From the NCBI RefSeq assembly GCF_026167545.1, contig NZ_CP110678.1, positions 1,051,501 to 1,115,500 on the forward strand: a stretch of DNA of 64,000 bases, read 5' to 3'. The DNA is from Sphingomonas sp. S1-29. GTDB lineage: Bacteria; Pseudomonadota; Alphaproteobacteria; Sphingomonadales; Sphingomonadaceae. This document shows, one piece after another, positions 11,697 through 21,200 of this stretch. The notes below the pieces were generated by a model, which saw nothing but the letters and a program-made list of their open reading frames with translations, did no database searches and was not told the origin of the DNA. Position numbers and translations under genes: made by a program. Within the stretch, counting starts at the first letter, position 1. Each line of letters starts with the position of its first letter.

Positions 11697-12743
11697 TCAG
11701 GCCGCCATCACGAACGGCTCCAACCCGGCAAGCTTGGTCTGCACCGGCGGCACCGGCATCGTGCGCGGCGGCAGCCCGGTCACCGCATCGGCGATCGCCT
11801 TGATATGCGCCGGCGTCGATCCGCAGCAGCCACCCAGCACGTTCACCTGCCCCGCATCGGCCCATTCCTTGACCAGGCCCGCGGTGGTCACCGGCATCTC
11901 GTCATATTCGCCCAGCTCGTTGGGCAGGCCGGCATTGGGATAGACCATGATCAGCGTATCGGCGGTGTCGGACAGCGTGCGGACATGCGGCCGCAGCTGC
12001 TCGGCGCCGAACGAGCAATTGAGCCCGATCGTCAGCGGCCGCGCATGGCGGACCGCGCACCAGAACGCCTCGACGGTATGCCCCGACAAATTGCGTCCCG
12101 ACAGGTCGGTCAGCGTCATCGACAGCATGATCGGCACGTCGCGCCCCAGGTCGTTGCCCGCCTCGATCGCCGCCATGATGCCTGCCTTGGCGTTGAGCGT
12201 GTCGAACACCGTCTCGATCAGGATGAAATCGGCCCCGCCTTCGAGCAGCGCGTCGATCTGCTCGCGATACACGTCTTTCAGATAATCGAAATCGATCTCG
12301 CGAAACCCCGGATCGTTGACGTCGGGGCTCAGCGACAGCGTCTTGTTGGTCGGCCCGATCGCGCCCGCGACGAAGCGCGGACGGCCATCCTTGGCCGCGA
12401 ATTCATCGGCCAGCCGCCGTGCCAGCTTCGCGCTCTCGACATTGATCTCGCGCACCAGCCCCTCGGCGCCGTAATCGGCCTGGCTGATCCGGTTGGCCGA
12501 AAAGGTGTTGGTCTCGGCGATGTCGGCCCCCGCCTCGAAATAGGCGCGGTGGATCGATTCGGGCACTTCGGGCTTGGTCAGCGCGAGGATGTCATTGTTG
12601 CCCTTTTGGTCGCGGCCGAGCGTCAGCGTGCCGGCATAATCGGCCTCGGACAGCTTCCAGTTCTGGATCTCGGTGCCGAACGCGCCGTCGGTGATGAGGA
12701 TACGCTGCGCTGCCTGCGCGAGGAATTGTTGGCGTGGGGTCAT
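11697..12743 (-). CDS. metH: Methionine synthase, homocysteine-methyltransferase part (MetH1)
   Basis: Zn-dependent homocysteine S-methyltransferase barrel, the N-terminal module of MetH as a stand-alone 348-residue protein. The Zn ligands are Cys243 (GLNCSFG) and Cys306/Cys307 ([10 protein letters not shown]); the start [13 protein letters not shown] is typical of the family. It must work with MetH2, which supplies methyl-cobalamin. It lies between metF and metH2 in the same direction, each gap containing a family B repeat. Confidence 0.93.
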   Translation of the reverse strand: MTPRQQFLAQAAQRILITDGAFGTEIQNWKLSEADYAGTLTLGRDQKGNNDILALTKPEVPESIHRAYFEAGADIAETNTFSANRISQADYGAEGLVREINVESAKLARRLADEFAAKDGRPRFVAGAIGPTNKTLSLSPDVNDPGFREIDFDYLKDVYREQIDALLEGGADFILIETVFDTLNAKAGIMAAIEAGNDLGRDVPIMLSMTLTDLSGRNLSGHTVEAFWCAVRHARPLTIGLNCSFGAEQLRPHVRTLSDTADTLIMVYPNAGLPNELGEYDEMPVTTAGLVKEWADAGQVNVLGGCCGSTPAHIKAIADAVTGLPPRTMPVPPVQTKLAGLEPFVMAA

Positions 12744-12749
12744 GGTTTC

Positions 12750-12829
12750 GTCACCCCAGCGAAAGCTGGGGTCTCCCGGTTAGATTGCGTGCCCTTGCGG
12801 CACGAGACCCCAGCTTTCGCTGGGGTGAC
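12750..12829. repeat. Palindromic repeat (family B) between metF and metH1
   Basis: The 26-bp arms at 12750-12775 and 12804-12829 are perfect inverted copies (GTCACCCCAGCGAAAGCTGG...) with a 28-nt loop. In the mRNA this is a very stable stem between two cotranscribed genes. Confidence 0.9.
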
Positions 12830-12839
12830 GGTAGGTTGT

Positions 12840-13781
12840 TCAAGCCGCCACGCGCGCCTCGCCCGGCTGCGGCCGAAGCCCCAGCAGGTGGCAGATCGCA
12901 TAGCTCAATTCGGCGCGGTTGAGCGTGTAGAAGTGCAGATGCCGCACCCCGCCGGCGTACAGCTTGCGGCTAAGCTCCGCCGCCAGCGTCGCCGACACCA
13001 ATTGCCGCGCGTCGGGGAGCGAATCGAGCCCTTCGAACAGCCGCCCCATCCATTGCGGCACGTCGGTGCCGCACATCGCCGACATCCGCTGGACCGCCGC
13101 GAAATTGGTCACCGGCATGATCCCCGGCACCAGCTCGGCCTTGATCCCCGCCGCTGCCGCGGCATCGCGGAAGCGGAAGAAGGTCTCGGCCTCGAAGAAA
13201 AACTGCGTAATCGCCTGGTTCGCGCCGGCATCGAGCTTGCGCTTGAGGTTGTCGAGATCGGCGGCAAGGTCGGCCGAATCGGGATGCCCCTCGGGATAGG
13301 CGGCGACCGACAGTTCGAACGGATGCAACCGCCGCAGCCCCTCGACCAAAGCCGCGGCATTTTCGTACCCGTCGGGGCGCGGCTCGAACTTCGCACCCGG
13401 CGTCGGCATGTCGCCGCGCAGCGCGACGATGTGGCGCACGCCCGCCGCCCAATATTCCTCGGCCACCGCATCGATCTCGGCGCGGCTTGCCTCGACGCAG
13501 GTCAGATGCGCCGCGGCGGGGATCGGCGTCTCGCGCGCGATCCGCGCCACCGTCGCGTGGGTCCGCTCGCGGGTCGAGCCGCCGGCGCCATAGGTTACCG
13601 ACACGAAGCGCGGATTGAGCGGGGTCAGCGTCTCGACCGACTGCCACAAGGTCGCTTCCATCTTCTCGTTCTTGGGCGGGAAGAATTCGAACGACACCGC
13701 GCAATCGCCCGCGACATCGGCGAACAAGGGCGCATCCAATGCGCGCCGGGCTTCCTCGAGCTGTCCAACCGACAGGGTCAT
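12840..13781 (-). CDS. metF: 5,10-methylenetetrahydrofolate reductase
   Basis: FAD enzyme producing 5-methyl-THF for methionine synthase. The 313-residue chain shows SFEFFPPKNEKME near residue 30, SVTYGAGGSTRERT, HLTCVEAS, ALRGDMP, AAYPEGHP and ITQFFFE, all standard MetF segments. Its ATG overlaps the stop of the upstream ArsR-methyltransferase gene by 4 bp (ATGA), showing translational coupling in the operon. Confidence 0.95.
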   Translation of the reverse strand: MTLSVGQLEEARRALDAPLFADVAGDCAVSFEFFPPKNEKMEATLWQSVETLTPLNPRFVSVTYGAGGSTRERTHATVARIARETPIPAAAHLTCVEASRAEIDAVAEEYWAAGVRHIVALRGDMPTPGAKFEPRPDGYENAAALVEGLRRLHPFELSVAAYPEGHPDSADLAADLDNLKRKLDAGANQAITQFFFEAETFFRFRDAAAAAGIKAELVPGIMPVTNFAAVQRMSAMCGTDVPQWMGRLFEGLDSLPDARQLVSATLAAELSRKLYAGGVRHLHFYTLNRAELSYAICHLLGLRPQPGEARVAA

Positions 13782-14746
13782 GCCGCAACCTCCAATTTAC
13801 GCAGCCCAGCCCCTTCGGGGCGTTTGCGGGCCAACCATAGTTTCACCGTGAGTTCGCCGCCTTCGAGCGTCTCGGTCTGCACCGGCGCCAGCCCGGCGGT
13901 GGCGAACCACCCCAATATCTGTTCGTCCGAAAAGCCCAGCCGCGCATGCGCATCGCGCAGCCGCAACTCTTCGCGCTCGTGCGGCGCGAAATCGACGATC
14001 AGCAGCCGCCCGCCGGGTGCCAGCACCCGCCCCGCCTCGACGATCGCGGCGCCGGGCTGCTGCGCGAAATGGAGCACATGATGCAGGATCGCGGCATCGG
14101 CATCACCATCGCCCAGCGGAAGCGCGTACAGATCGGCCTGCCGCAGCTCGGCATGGTCGAGCCCACGCTCGGCGAGCTTGGCGCGCGCCAGCCGCAGCAT
14201 CTCCGACGACCGGTCGATCCCCAGCGCCCGCGCCGCGCGCGGCCCGAACAGCTCGAGCATCCGCCCGGTGCCGGTGCCGATGTCGATCAGCTGATCGATC
14301 GCGCCGTCGCCCAGCACGCGCAACATCGCCGCCTCGACCTCGCTGTCGGCGACGTGGAGCGAGCGGATCGCGTCCCACTGCCCGGCATTCGCCTCGAACC
14401 ATTCGGCCGCCGATGCGGCGCGATCGGCGCGCACCGCCGCCAGCCGCGCGCTGTCGGCGACCGCCCAATGATCGGGCGAATCCTCGCTCCAGGCGTCGAG
14501 CGCGTCGAGCACCGGCCGCACCCGCCGCGCCGCGCCCAGCGCCACGAACACCCAGCTGCCCTCCTTGCGCCGCGCCGCGAGCCCCGCGTCGCACAATATC
14601 TTCACATGCCGGCTGACGCGCGGCTGGCTTTGCCCCAGCACCTGCGCCAGTTCGCCGACCGACAATTCCATCGACCGCAGCAGCGCAAGGATGCGCAGCC
14701 GGGTCGAGTCCGCCAGGGCACGGAAGGTTTCGGTTGCGGTGTCCAT
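13778..14746 (-). CDS. ArsR-family regulator fused to a SAM-dependent methyltransferase domain
   Basis: The 322-residue protein has an ArsR-type winged helix at residues 5-85 (LADSTRLRILALLRSMEL, QPRVSRHVKILCDAGL) followed by a class I methyltransferase fold with the SAM-binding motif LIDIGTGTGRM at 153-163. It is the first gene of the metF-metH1-metH2 operon. Family knowledge: ArsR-type regulators such as SahR control the SAM cycle. Inference: the methyltransferase-like domain may sense SAM or SAH and the protein may repress its own operon through the palindrome at 14753-14776. Enzymatic activity is not excluded. No ribosome site precedes the ATG. Confidence 0.88.
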   Translation of the reverse strand: MDTATETFRALADSTRLRILALLRSMELSVGELAQVLGQSQPRVSRHVKILCDAGLAARRKEGSWVFVALGAARRVRPVLDALDAWSEDSPDHWAVADSARLAAVRADRAASAAEWFEANAGQWDAIRSLHVADSEVEAAMLRVLGDGAIDQLIDIGTGTGRMLELFGPRAARALGIDRSSEMLRLARAKLAERGLDHAELRQADLYALPLGDGDADAAILHHVLHFAQQPGAAIVEAGRVLAPGGRLLIVDFAPHEREELRLRDAHARLGFSDEQILGWFATAGLAPVQTETLEGGELTVKLWLARKRPEGAGLRKLEVAA

Positions 14747-14752
14747 GTCGCG

Positions 14753-14782
14753 ACATATAAAGATATCTTTATATGTGGTCAA
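14753..14782 (-). promoter_or_regulatory. Promoter with embedded 24-bp palindromic operator for the met operon
   Basis: A perfect palindrome (half-site ACATATAAAGAT) spans 14753-14776. On the minus strand a -35 TTGACC (14777-14782) and a -10 TATATG (14754-14759) are separated by exactly 17 bp, so the palindrome covers the whole spacer and the -10 box. Only 7 nt separate the -10 box from the ATG at 14746, which predicts a leaderless mRNA. Confidence 0.75.
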
Positions 14783-14925
14783 TCGAAGTGTTCGGGCATC
14801 GGCCGATCGGGGTCCCCACACGCGGCTCATCGCGCTTCGCCTTGCACGAAGGCCCGCAGCCGCATAGCGTCGCGCCGGCTTTGCCCTCAGCGGGCCAGTA
14901 TTTGTTTCGAAGAAAGGGAAATCCC

Positions 14926-15237
14926 ATGAAGAACCTGTTCCTGCTGCCGATCGTCGCCGCAGCCGCACTCGGCCTCGCCGCTTGCAGCGAAAACGCGCAG
15001 AACGAGACCGGCGAAGCCGCCAACGCGATCGCCACCGATGTCGAGACGACCACCAGCGAAGCCGCGTCGGACGTCGAAGCCGCCAGCGAAGAAGCCTTCG
15101 GCGCCGCCGAGAACGGCCTCGACCAGGCCGGCCAGTCGATCGAGAACGCCGGCGACCGCACCGAAGCCGCTGCCGACAACGCAGCGCGCGAGACCGGCGA
15201 AGAAGTCGAGGAAGCCGGCCGCGACATGCAGAACTGA
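14926..15237 (+). CDS. Small helical lipoprotein
   Basis: 103 residues with a lipoprotein signal peptide (MKNLFLLPIV...) and lipobox LAAC, then an Ala/Glu-rich region with Ala-Glu-rich helical periodicity (for example SEAASDVEAASEEAFGAA) and no other motif. It should be anchored in the periplasm or outer membrane. The start is supported by AGAAAGGGA upstream. A Rho-independent terminator follows. Function unknown. Confidence 0.8.
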   Translation: MKNLFLLPIVAAAALGLAACSENAQNETGEAANAIATDVETTTSEAASDVEAASEEAFGAAENGLDQAGQSIENAGDRTEAAADNAARETGEEVEEAGRDMQN

Positions 15238-15266
15238 TCGCATCCGCCAAAGGATCGATTGCACGG

Positions 15267-15301
15267 GGGGCTGCGTTGGAAGACGCGGCCCCTTTTGTTT
15301 T
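15267..15301 (+). terminator. Rho-independent terminator after the small lipoprotein
   Basis: GGGGCTGCGT (15267-15276) pairs with ACGCGGCCCC (15283-15292) with one G-U, followed by TTTTGTTTT. Confidence 0.85.
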
Positions 15302-15342
15302 GCCCCTTCGTTCCCCCTTCCCCGAGCCTTGCGAGGATGATG

Positions 15343-15537
15343 ATGCGTCCGATCTTGCCGTTGCTGCTCTCGCTGGCGCTCGCCGGCTGCGGCGACCCCG
15401 CCGCCACCGCGCCGGGCGGTGTCAGCCCCGACGAAGCGCGCGAACTCAACGAGGCCGCCGAGATGCTCGACGCCAACAGCGTGTCGCTTGACGCCATCGC
15501 CCCCGATGCCGTCGCCAACGAAGGAACCGCGCCATGA
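15343..15537 (+). CDS. Short lipoprotein preceding the aldo/keto reductase
   Basis: 64 residues with a signal peptide and lipobox LAGC (MRPILPLLLSLALAGCGD), then a short acidic tail. Three ATGs stand in a row (15337, 15340, 15343); GAGG at 15333-15336 fits the third best. The stop overlaps the next gene's ATG by 4 bp (ATGA), so the two are translationally coupled. No function can be assigned. Confidence 0.7.
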   Translation: MRPILPLLLSLALAGCGDPAATAPGGVSPDEARELNEAAEMLDANSVSLDAIAPDAVANEGTAP

Positions 15538-16505
15538 CCGATCGCCACCCCGCCCCCAACGATCCCAGGACGCTCGGGTCCACCGATATGCAGACCCCGC
15601 CGATGATCCTGGGCGGCAACGTCTTCGGCTGGACCGCCGACGAGCCGACCAGCTTCGCGATCCTCGATCGCTTCGTCGAGCGCGGCGGCACGATGATCGA
15701 CACCGCCGATGGCTATTCGGCCTGGGTGCCCGGCCACCAGGGCGGTGAATCCGAGGCGCTGATCGGCCGCTGGCTCAAGCAATCGGGCAAGCGCGACAAG
15801 GTATTGATCGCCACCAAGGTCGGCATGCTCCCCGGCGAGGGCGGCACCGGCCTCGCCCCCGCGCGCATCGCCGCCGCGGCGCGCGCCTCGCTCGACCGGC
15901 TCGGCATCGACCGCATCGACCTCTATTACGCGCACCAGGACGATCCCGAGGTGCCGCAGGCCGAGGTGCTCGCAGCGTTCGGCGAGCTGATCGACGCGGG
16001 GCTGGTGCGCGAGATCGGCGCGTCGAACTTCGGTGCGATGCGGCTCAAATCGGCGCTCGACCTCGCGCGCGAACAGGGTCTGCCGCATTACCGCGTGCTC
16101 CAGCCCGAATATAATCTGGTCAGCCGCCACAAGTTCGAAGGCGAGCTGCAGAATCTGTGCGTCGAGCACAACATCGGCGTCGCGCCCTATTACGGCCTCG
16201 CCTCGGGCTTCCTCACCGGCAAATATCGCAAGCCCGAAGACTTCGGCCAGAGCGTGCGCGGCGGCGGCATGGCGAAGCTGCTCGAAGGCAAGGGCGCCGA
16301 GGTGCTGAGCGTGATGGACACGATCGCCACCGAAACCGGCGCCACCCACGCCCAGATCGCGCTCGCCTGGCTAGCCGCACAGGAAGGCGTCGTCGCCCCG
16401 ATCGCCAGCGCGACGAGCGTGGCGCAGCTCGACGAACTGATCGACGGCTGGGAACTGAAGCTGAGCGAAGACCAGCTGGAGGCGTTGAACGAAGCCAGAG
16501 TCTAA
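15534..16505 (+). CDS. Aldo/keto reductase
   Basis: NADPH-dependent carbonyl reductase of the AKR barrel family, 323 residues. The catalytic tetrad is visible as Asp56, Tyr61 (MIDTADGYS), Lys95 (IATKVGM) and His134 (LYYAHQDDP). The C-terminal ALAWLAAQEGVVAPIASATS is the cofactor-binding end of the family. It is coupled to the upstream lipoprotein gene. Physiological substrate unknown. Confidence 0.92.
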   Translation: MTDRHPAPNDPRTLGSTDMQTPPMILGGNVFGWTADEPTSFAILDRFVERGGTMIDTADGYSAWVPGHQGGESEALIGRWLKQSGKRDKVLIATKVGMLPGEGGTGLAPARIAAAARASLDRLGIDRIDLYYAHQDDPEVPQAEVLAAFGELIDAGLVREIGASNFGAMRLKSALDLAREQGLPHYRVLQPEYNLVSRHKFEGELQNLCVEHNIGVAPYYGLASGFLTGKYRKPEDFGQSVRGGGMAKLLEGKGAEVLSVMDTIATETGATHAQIALAWLAAQEGVVAPIASATSVAQLDELIDGWELKLSEDQLEALNEARV

Positions 16506-16514
16506 CTTCTAAAA

Positions 16515-16656
16515 GCCCTCTCCCGCCTGCGGGAGAGGGTTGGGTGAGGGCCTTCTTCTTCTACTCCCAAAGAAGAAAATACCCTCACCGCTGCGACTAG
16601 GGGCCGCAAGAGCGCCCCCAAGTCTCGCCCCCTCTTCCGGCAGCGGGAGAAGGGGA
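16515..16656. repeat. Palindromic repeat (family A) upstream of the TonB-like gene
   Basis: The block at 16515-16551 contains CTCTCCCGCCTGCGGGAGAG. It is followed by the hairpin CTTCTTCTT / AAGAAGAAA (16552-16578) and a degenerate second half ending in GGGAGAAGGGGA. That last block is the only ribosome-site-like sequence before the TonB-like gene. Confidence 0.7.
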
Positions 16657-16657
16657 A

Positions 16658-17446
16658 ATGCCCCATTCACCCAAACCCCGTTACCCCAAACCCATGCCCT
16701 ACACCCCAGCCACCCCCCGCGACCGAACCGCCTCAGCGCTGGCCGCGCTGGCGCTCCCCGCGCTGCTGGCCTGGGTCCTGATCGACGGGCTGCAGGTGCG
16801 CCTCCCCGCCCCCGTCGCCGACACGCTCAACCTCTTCACCATCCCCCCCGAACCCGCGCCGCCGCCGCCAGCGCGGATCGAGCCCAACCCCGTCGCCGAC
16901 ACCCGTCCCGAGGGCGAGGCATCGCCCCCCAACCTCCGCTCGCGCGCCACCGAACTGGTGGCCCCGCCGCCCGAAATCCGCCTGCCGATCCCCCCGCCCC
17001 CGGTAATCGTCGCACCCAAGGCGGGCACCGGCGCCGACACCTCCACCGGCAGCGCCGAGATCGTCGGCCCCGGCACCGGCGCGGGCGGCGTGGGCGACGG
17101 CACCGGCAGCGGCGGGCGCGGCGATGGCGACGGCGCGGGAGGATCGCAGACCCCGCCGGTCTGGCGCAGCGGCCGGATGAGCAACAACGACTTCCCGCGC
17201 GCCGCGATCGAGGCGGGGCTCAGCGGCACGGTAGAGATCGCCTACACCGTCCTCCCCAACGGCCGCGTCGCCGATTGCGAGATCACCCGCTCGAGCGGCT
17301 ATGCGATCCTCGACCAGACCACCTGCCGCCTGATCACCCGCCGCTACCGCTTCGACCCCTCGCGCGACGCAAGCGGCCGCCCGGTACCCTCGACGCTGGT
17401 CGAGAAGCACGAATGGATTTTCGAGCGGGTGGAAGAGGATGACTAA
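16658..17446 (+). CDS. TonB-family energy transducer
   Basis: Inner-membrane protein that couples proton motive force to outer-membrane receptors. The 262-residue product has one N-terminal membrane helix (ALAALALPALLAWVLIDGL), a Pro-rich stretch (PPEPAPPPPA, PIPPPPV), a Gly-rich linker near 125-165 and a C-terminal TonB domain (FPRAAIEAGLSGTVEIAYTV onward, ending EKHEWIFERVEEDD). ATG 16658 has a good GGAGAAGGGG site supplied by the repeat; ATG 16694 starts closer to the membrane helix and may be the ancestral start. A 46-nt exact copy of its 3' end occurs at 54662-54707. Confidence 0.85.
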   Translation: MPHSPKPRYPKPMPYTPATPRDRTASALAALALPALLAWVLIDGLQVRLPAPVADTLNLFTIPPEPAPPPPARIEPNPVADTRPEGEASPPNLRSRATELVAPPPEIRLPIPPPPVIVAPKAGTGADTSTGSAEIVGPGTGAGGVGDGTGSGGRGDGDGAGGSQTPPVWRSGRMSNNDFPRAAIEAGLSGTVEIAYTVLPNGRVADCEITRSSGYAILDQTTCRLITRRYRFDPSRDASGRPVPSTLVEKHEWIFERVEEDD

Positions 17447-17468
17447 AGGGGATGAAGGTTGAGCGCCC

Positions 17469-18137
17469 CTAGGGTGAGGACTCATTGGTCATAGCCAGAA
17501 GAATACGGTGACAGCGAGAGCGACGGCGGAGCAGAAGCCGGTTGGGCAACGGTCGTAGCGGATAGCGACGCGGAGCCGTGATTTCCGGCCTTGGGATGCG
17601 GGGTTCGATGCCCTTGGCTTGCCGAGCGTCCCTGAACCAGTCGGCGTCATAGCCAGGATCGCCGAGCAGCCATTGCGCCTTCGGCCGATCGTCCAGCAGC
17701 GCGGCTGCACCGATGTAGTCGCTGACCTGTCCGGCGGTCATCAAGAAGCTGAGCGGGCGCCCCTTCGCATCGCTGACGGCGGGCAGCTTGGGGTTCATGC
17801 CACTTATGGTGCGGACAAACAGGCGCCCGAAATCCCCTCCATCATGCGCAGGAACACGCCCCGCTCGCCCCACCACTTCCACCGGTTGAACCGCGTCTTG
17901 TGCGGTCCATAAGCGCTGGGCGCATCCCGCCACCGCATCCCACCATTGCGGTTGACGAAGACGATGCCGCTCAACACCCGTCGATCATGGACACGAGGTC
18001 TGCTGTGGCTTTTGGGAAAATACGGTTGCAGGCGAGCCATCTGCTCATCCGTCAGCCAGGACAGGTCGCTCATCCCAGGCCTCCTTGCGAAGCCCGAATC
18101 AGATCGCACGCCTCACATCAATGGGTCCTGGCCCTAG
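17469..18137. mobile_element. Decayed IS5-family (IS427-like) element
   Basis: Terminal inverted repeats CTAGGGTGAGGACTCATTG (17469-17487) and its inverted partner at 18119-18137 match with three differences. CTAG stands at both outer ends and may be the target duplication. The element is about 670 bp, shorter than the usual 830-870 bp, and its transposase is broken. Confidence 0.85.
17489..18073 (-). pseudogene. Broken IS5-family transposase
   Basis: The N-terminal part (MSDLSWLTDEQMARLQPYFP, from 18073) reads through a typical HTH region to GISGACLSAP. About 40 residues carrying the first catalytic Asp are missing before the frame resumes as GMNPKLPAVSDAKGRPLSF. A second deletion and frameshift remove the region with the catalytic Glu before the C-terminal RYDRCPTGFCSAVALAVTVF. 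The product cannot be an active transposase. Confidence 0.88.
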
Positions 18138-18194
18138 TCCGGCCAGCCAAATATGATGTGCCACTAGCGCGGTAAGGTGCCGCTTTATGCCAGC

Positions 18195-18232
18195 AAAATA
18201 AAAAAAGGGACGGCATTTAAGGATGCCGCCCC
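18195..18232 (-). terminator. Rho-independent terminator of TonB receptor 2
   Basis: On the minus strand GGGGCGGCAT (18232-18223) pairs with ATGCCGTCCC (18216-18207) over a 6-nt loop, followed by a T-rich run of about 12 nt. It lies 16 bp after the receptor stop. Confidence 0.92.
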
Positions 18233-18247
18233 AGTTGGGGGAGAACG

Positions 18248-21200
18248 TCAAAAGTTCGAGCGAAGGCCAACTACGAAGTTACGACCAGCGAAGCTGCCGT
18301 TGTAGGGCCTGGCTTCCTGATTGCCGAACCGCGACAAGGATACCTGTTGCAGCAGATTCTGGGCCTGAACGGTAATGGCAGCCTTTGGATAGAATGGCAG
18401 CGGAAACGATAGCTGTGCGTCCAAATAGTCCGTCGCGATGTTGTAGTTGTCGGCACCCGGAACGTTATCGCACGGGCAAACAAAGGCAAGCGTTGCATCA
18501 CGATGCACGTAGGACAGGCGCACCTGGAAGATCTTTGATTCATAATATCCGGTAAGATTGTAGGTCCAGGGGGCCAGCCCAGCAAGTAGAGCGTTAGGAT
18601 TGAAACCAGCGGGTACGTTACCACTAAGCGACTGCTTGATATGAGTAACGTTGGCGTTGAACCCGAGGCCTTTGAACAGGAAGTCGAGCGGCTGCACCCA
18701 CTGGAACTCTTGCCCGGCTAGGTTGATGACCAGATCAGAGTTGTCACGTTGCGACACCTGTATAGTCGCGACATCAGGGCCGCCAAGCGAATTAATCCCT
18801 TCCTGTTGGCGCGTCGTTAGGCGGTCGAAATTGATGTTAAGCGTATTGAACGGTTGCTGGGTACGAAGGACGAAGGGATAGTTGTAGATTCGCTTCCACC
18901 ATGCGTTGAAAGTCAGCACCGTTCGCGAGCGCGGATACCATTCGATACCGACGTCGAAATTGTCCGCCGTGAACGGCTGAAGCTCCGGATTGCCAAGGTC
19001 GTAGTTTGTCGCATCGAGGTTCAGCGAGAAACCGGGCAACAAATCGGCCGGGCTGACCCCGGTAACCGTCTTGGCACCAGCACCGCGCAGCACGAGGTCA
19101 GGCCGCAGGAAGAGCGCGAAGTTCGCACTCGGCAAGAAATTATCATACTCGTTGGAGAATGCCCGGATCGTTGGACCGGTGCCGTCGTTCAAAATAAAGT
19201 CGTTGACCCGGCCGTTGGCACTTTGAAACGTACGTGCGTAACGCAGCCCTGCGTTGGCTCTAAGTTCCATGCCGAACAGCTCGTTTCGCCCGTCCAGCAT
19301 AAAATAGGCCGCGTCGGTATCTTCCTTAAGATCCCTCCGCGCAAAGGAACCAAGATAGCTTTCCGCAGTTTCGCCGGGATTAATGCCATTACGGAAATAG
19401 TCTAGATCGACGGTCTGCGCAATCTTGTCAAAGTCCGGAACCAGCCACCCATTATCGAACCCGGCGTTGAACGGCGCGCCTTTGAACAATTCCATCGAAG
19501 GCAATTCGATCATGTAATTGGGCAGTTCAGAGTCGGGGATTGCCTCGACCAGCGAAGGTCGCTGTGACGCAAAGGTTGATCCACAGAAGCCCCGTGTGAA
19601 GCACCCGGCGATCTGGCCTCCCGCCCAAGCGCTAATCCGGCGATCAAACACATTTTTCATATACCCGACAGACCATTGGAAGCTGTCTACGTCGCCCCCG
19701 ATAAGATCGAACCGGATCGATTTTTGCTCAAGGTCTTGCTGGGAAACGCCGTTTCGGCCTTCCTGCCAGAAGTAATCACGGTAGGTGGGCAGATCGAGAT
19801 TGGTTTCGATCGACGGTGTCAGGTCGCCGGGATTATAGTTATAGTATCCGACTTGGCCGGTGTTGTTCGGCGTCAGATTTACGGCGGGCGTGCTTGCCGG
19901 CGCCGGCGTTCCTGCAGGGTGGAACGAAAGCGGGATCGTGGGTCGCGCGGACTGAATCGTGTACTGAAGCGACTCGTTAAGCAGGTTGGCGCTGTTCATC
20001 ATGCCCGACACGTTGAATCGCAACGTAGGTGACACGTCCCATTCCATCGCCGCTGAGCGGTAAAACAGGTCGGAAGGCGTGTTGCCGCCGTCCGACTGGT
20101 TAAGGAAATAGGTATTCGCAAACGTGCCGGAGGTCAGCACGCGATCGTCGTTCAATTCGAAGTCGACTGGGATTTGATTGTTGTAGCTTCGCACCACCAT
20201 CATCAATTGATGTTGTTTGAACTCGTTCTTGACGTCACTAAACAAGAAATCAGCCCGGAAGCGCAGAGATTCGATAGGCCGGTATTCCAGGTTCACGAGG
20301 CCGCCGGTACGCTGGCGCGTGCCGATGGTCTGTTCGGCTCGCATCAGGCGCGGGACAAGCGCAAAGCTCAAATCTTGGCAACTCAGACCCGAGGTGCCGC
20401 CCGGCGCCCCATCCAGACATTGAGTCAGTGGCGAGCCCTGTGCCCCAAGGCCGAGCGATGCGGGAACGTTTCCTGGAACTCGGGCCAGCGTGGCTCCCGC
20501 ACCACGGCCATAGCCGCCAGTAGCAGGGTTGCCAGAATTACATCCACGCGCGATGCCCGCGGTGTTGTTGGGGCAGGCACCTACGGCCAATGTCGTCCAC
20601 CCAATCGTGTCGAAGTTTTCGCTGCGATAATCGCGCTTCGCCCACGCCACGGCGCCAAGGATGCCGAACTCGCCGATGCCGGTGTCGAAGCGGTTGCTGA
20701 CGATCAGTGCCGCGCGCGGCGTGGTGGTGCCGCTCGCATCCTGATACTGCGCCTGCGCCTGCAGGCTGATGTTAAACCCCTTGCGGTCAAACGCGCGCAG
20801 CGGCTGAAGGTCAATCACCCCCGCCGTGCCGCCCTCGACGGTGCTGGCGGTCGGCGATTTGCTTAAGGTCAAGCGGCGGAATAGTTCGTTGGGCAGCACG
20901 TCCAAGCCCGATCCGCGGCCTTCGTTGCCCGAATAGGCAGAGGTGGTCGTCGCGAAACCGTTGATTGTTGTGACGGTGAAGCCAGCGCTTAAACCGCGCA
21001 CGTTGACAGTCGTCCCCTCGCCTGACCGGTCGCGATCAATGACGACGCCGGGCAAACGCTGCAACGATTCGGCGAGGTTAAGGTCGGGAAACTTGCCGAC
21101 ATCTTCGGCGTAGATGGAGTCGATGAAGTTGGTGGCGTTCTTTTTGGCGTTGGCCGAGTCTTCAAGAGACCGCCGATAGCCGGTGATAATGATGTCGCCT

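Noticed and set aside
11658..14081. 807-codon plus-strand open frame across metH1, metF and the ArsR gene
   Set aside because: Crosses three genuine minus-strand genes and a palindromic repeat; no start signal and no conserved motif.
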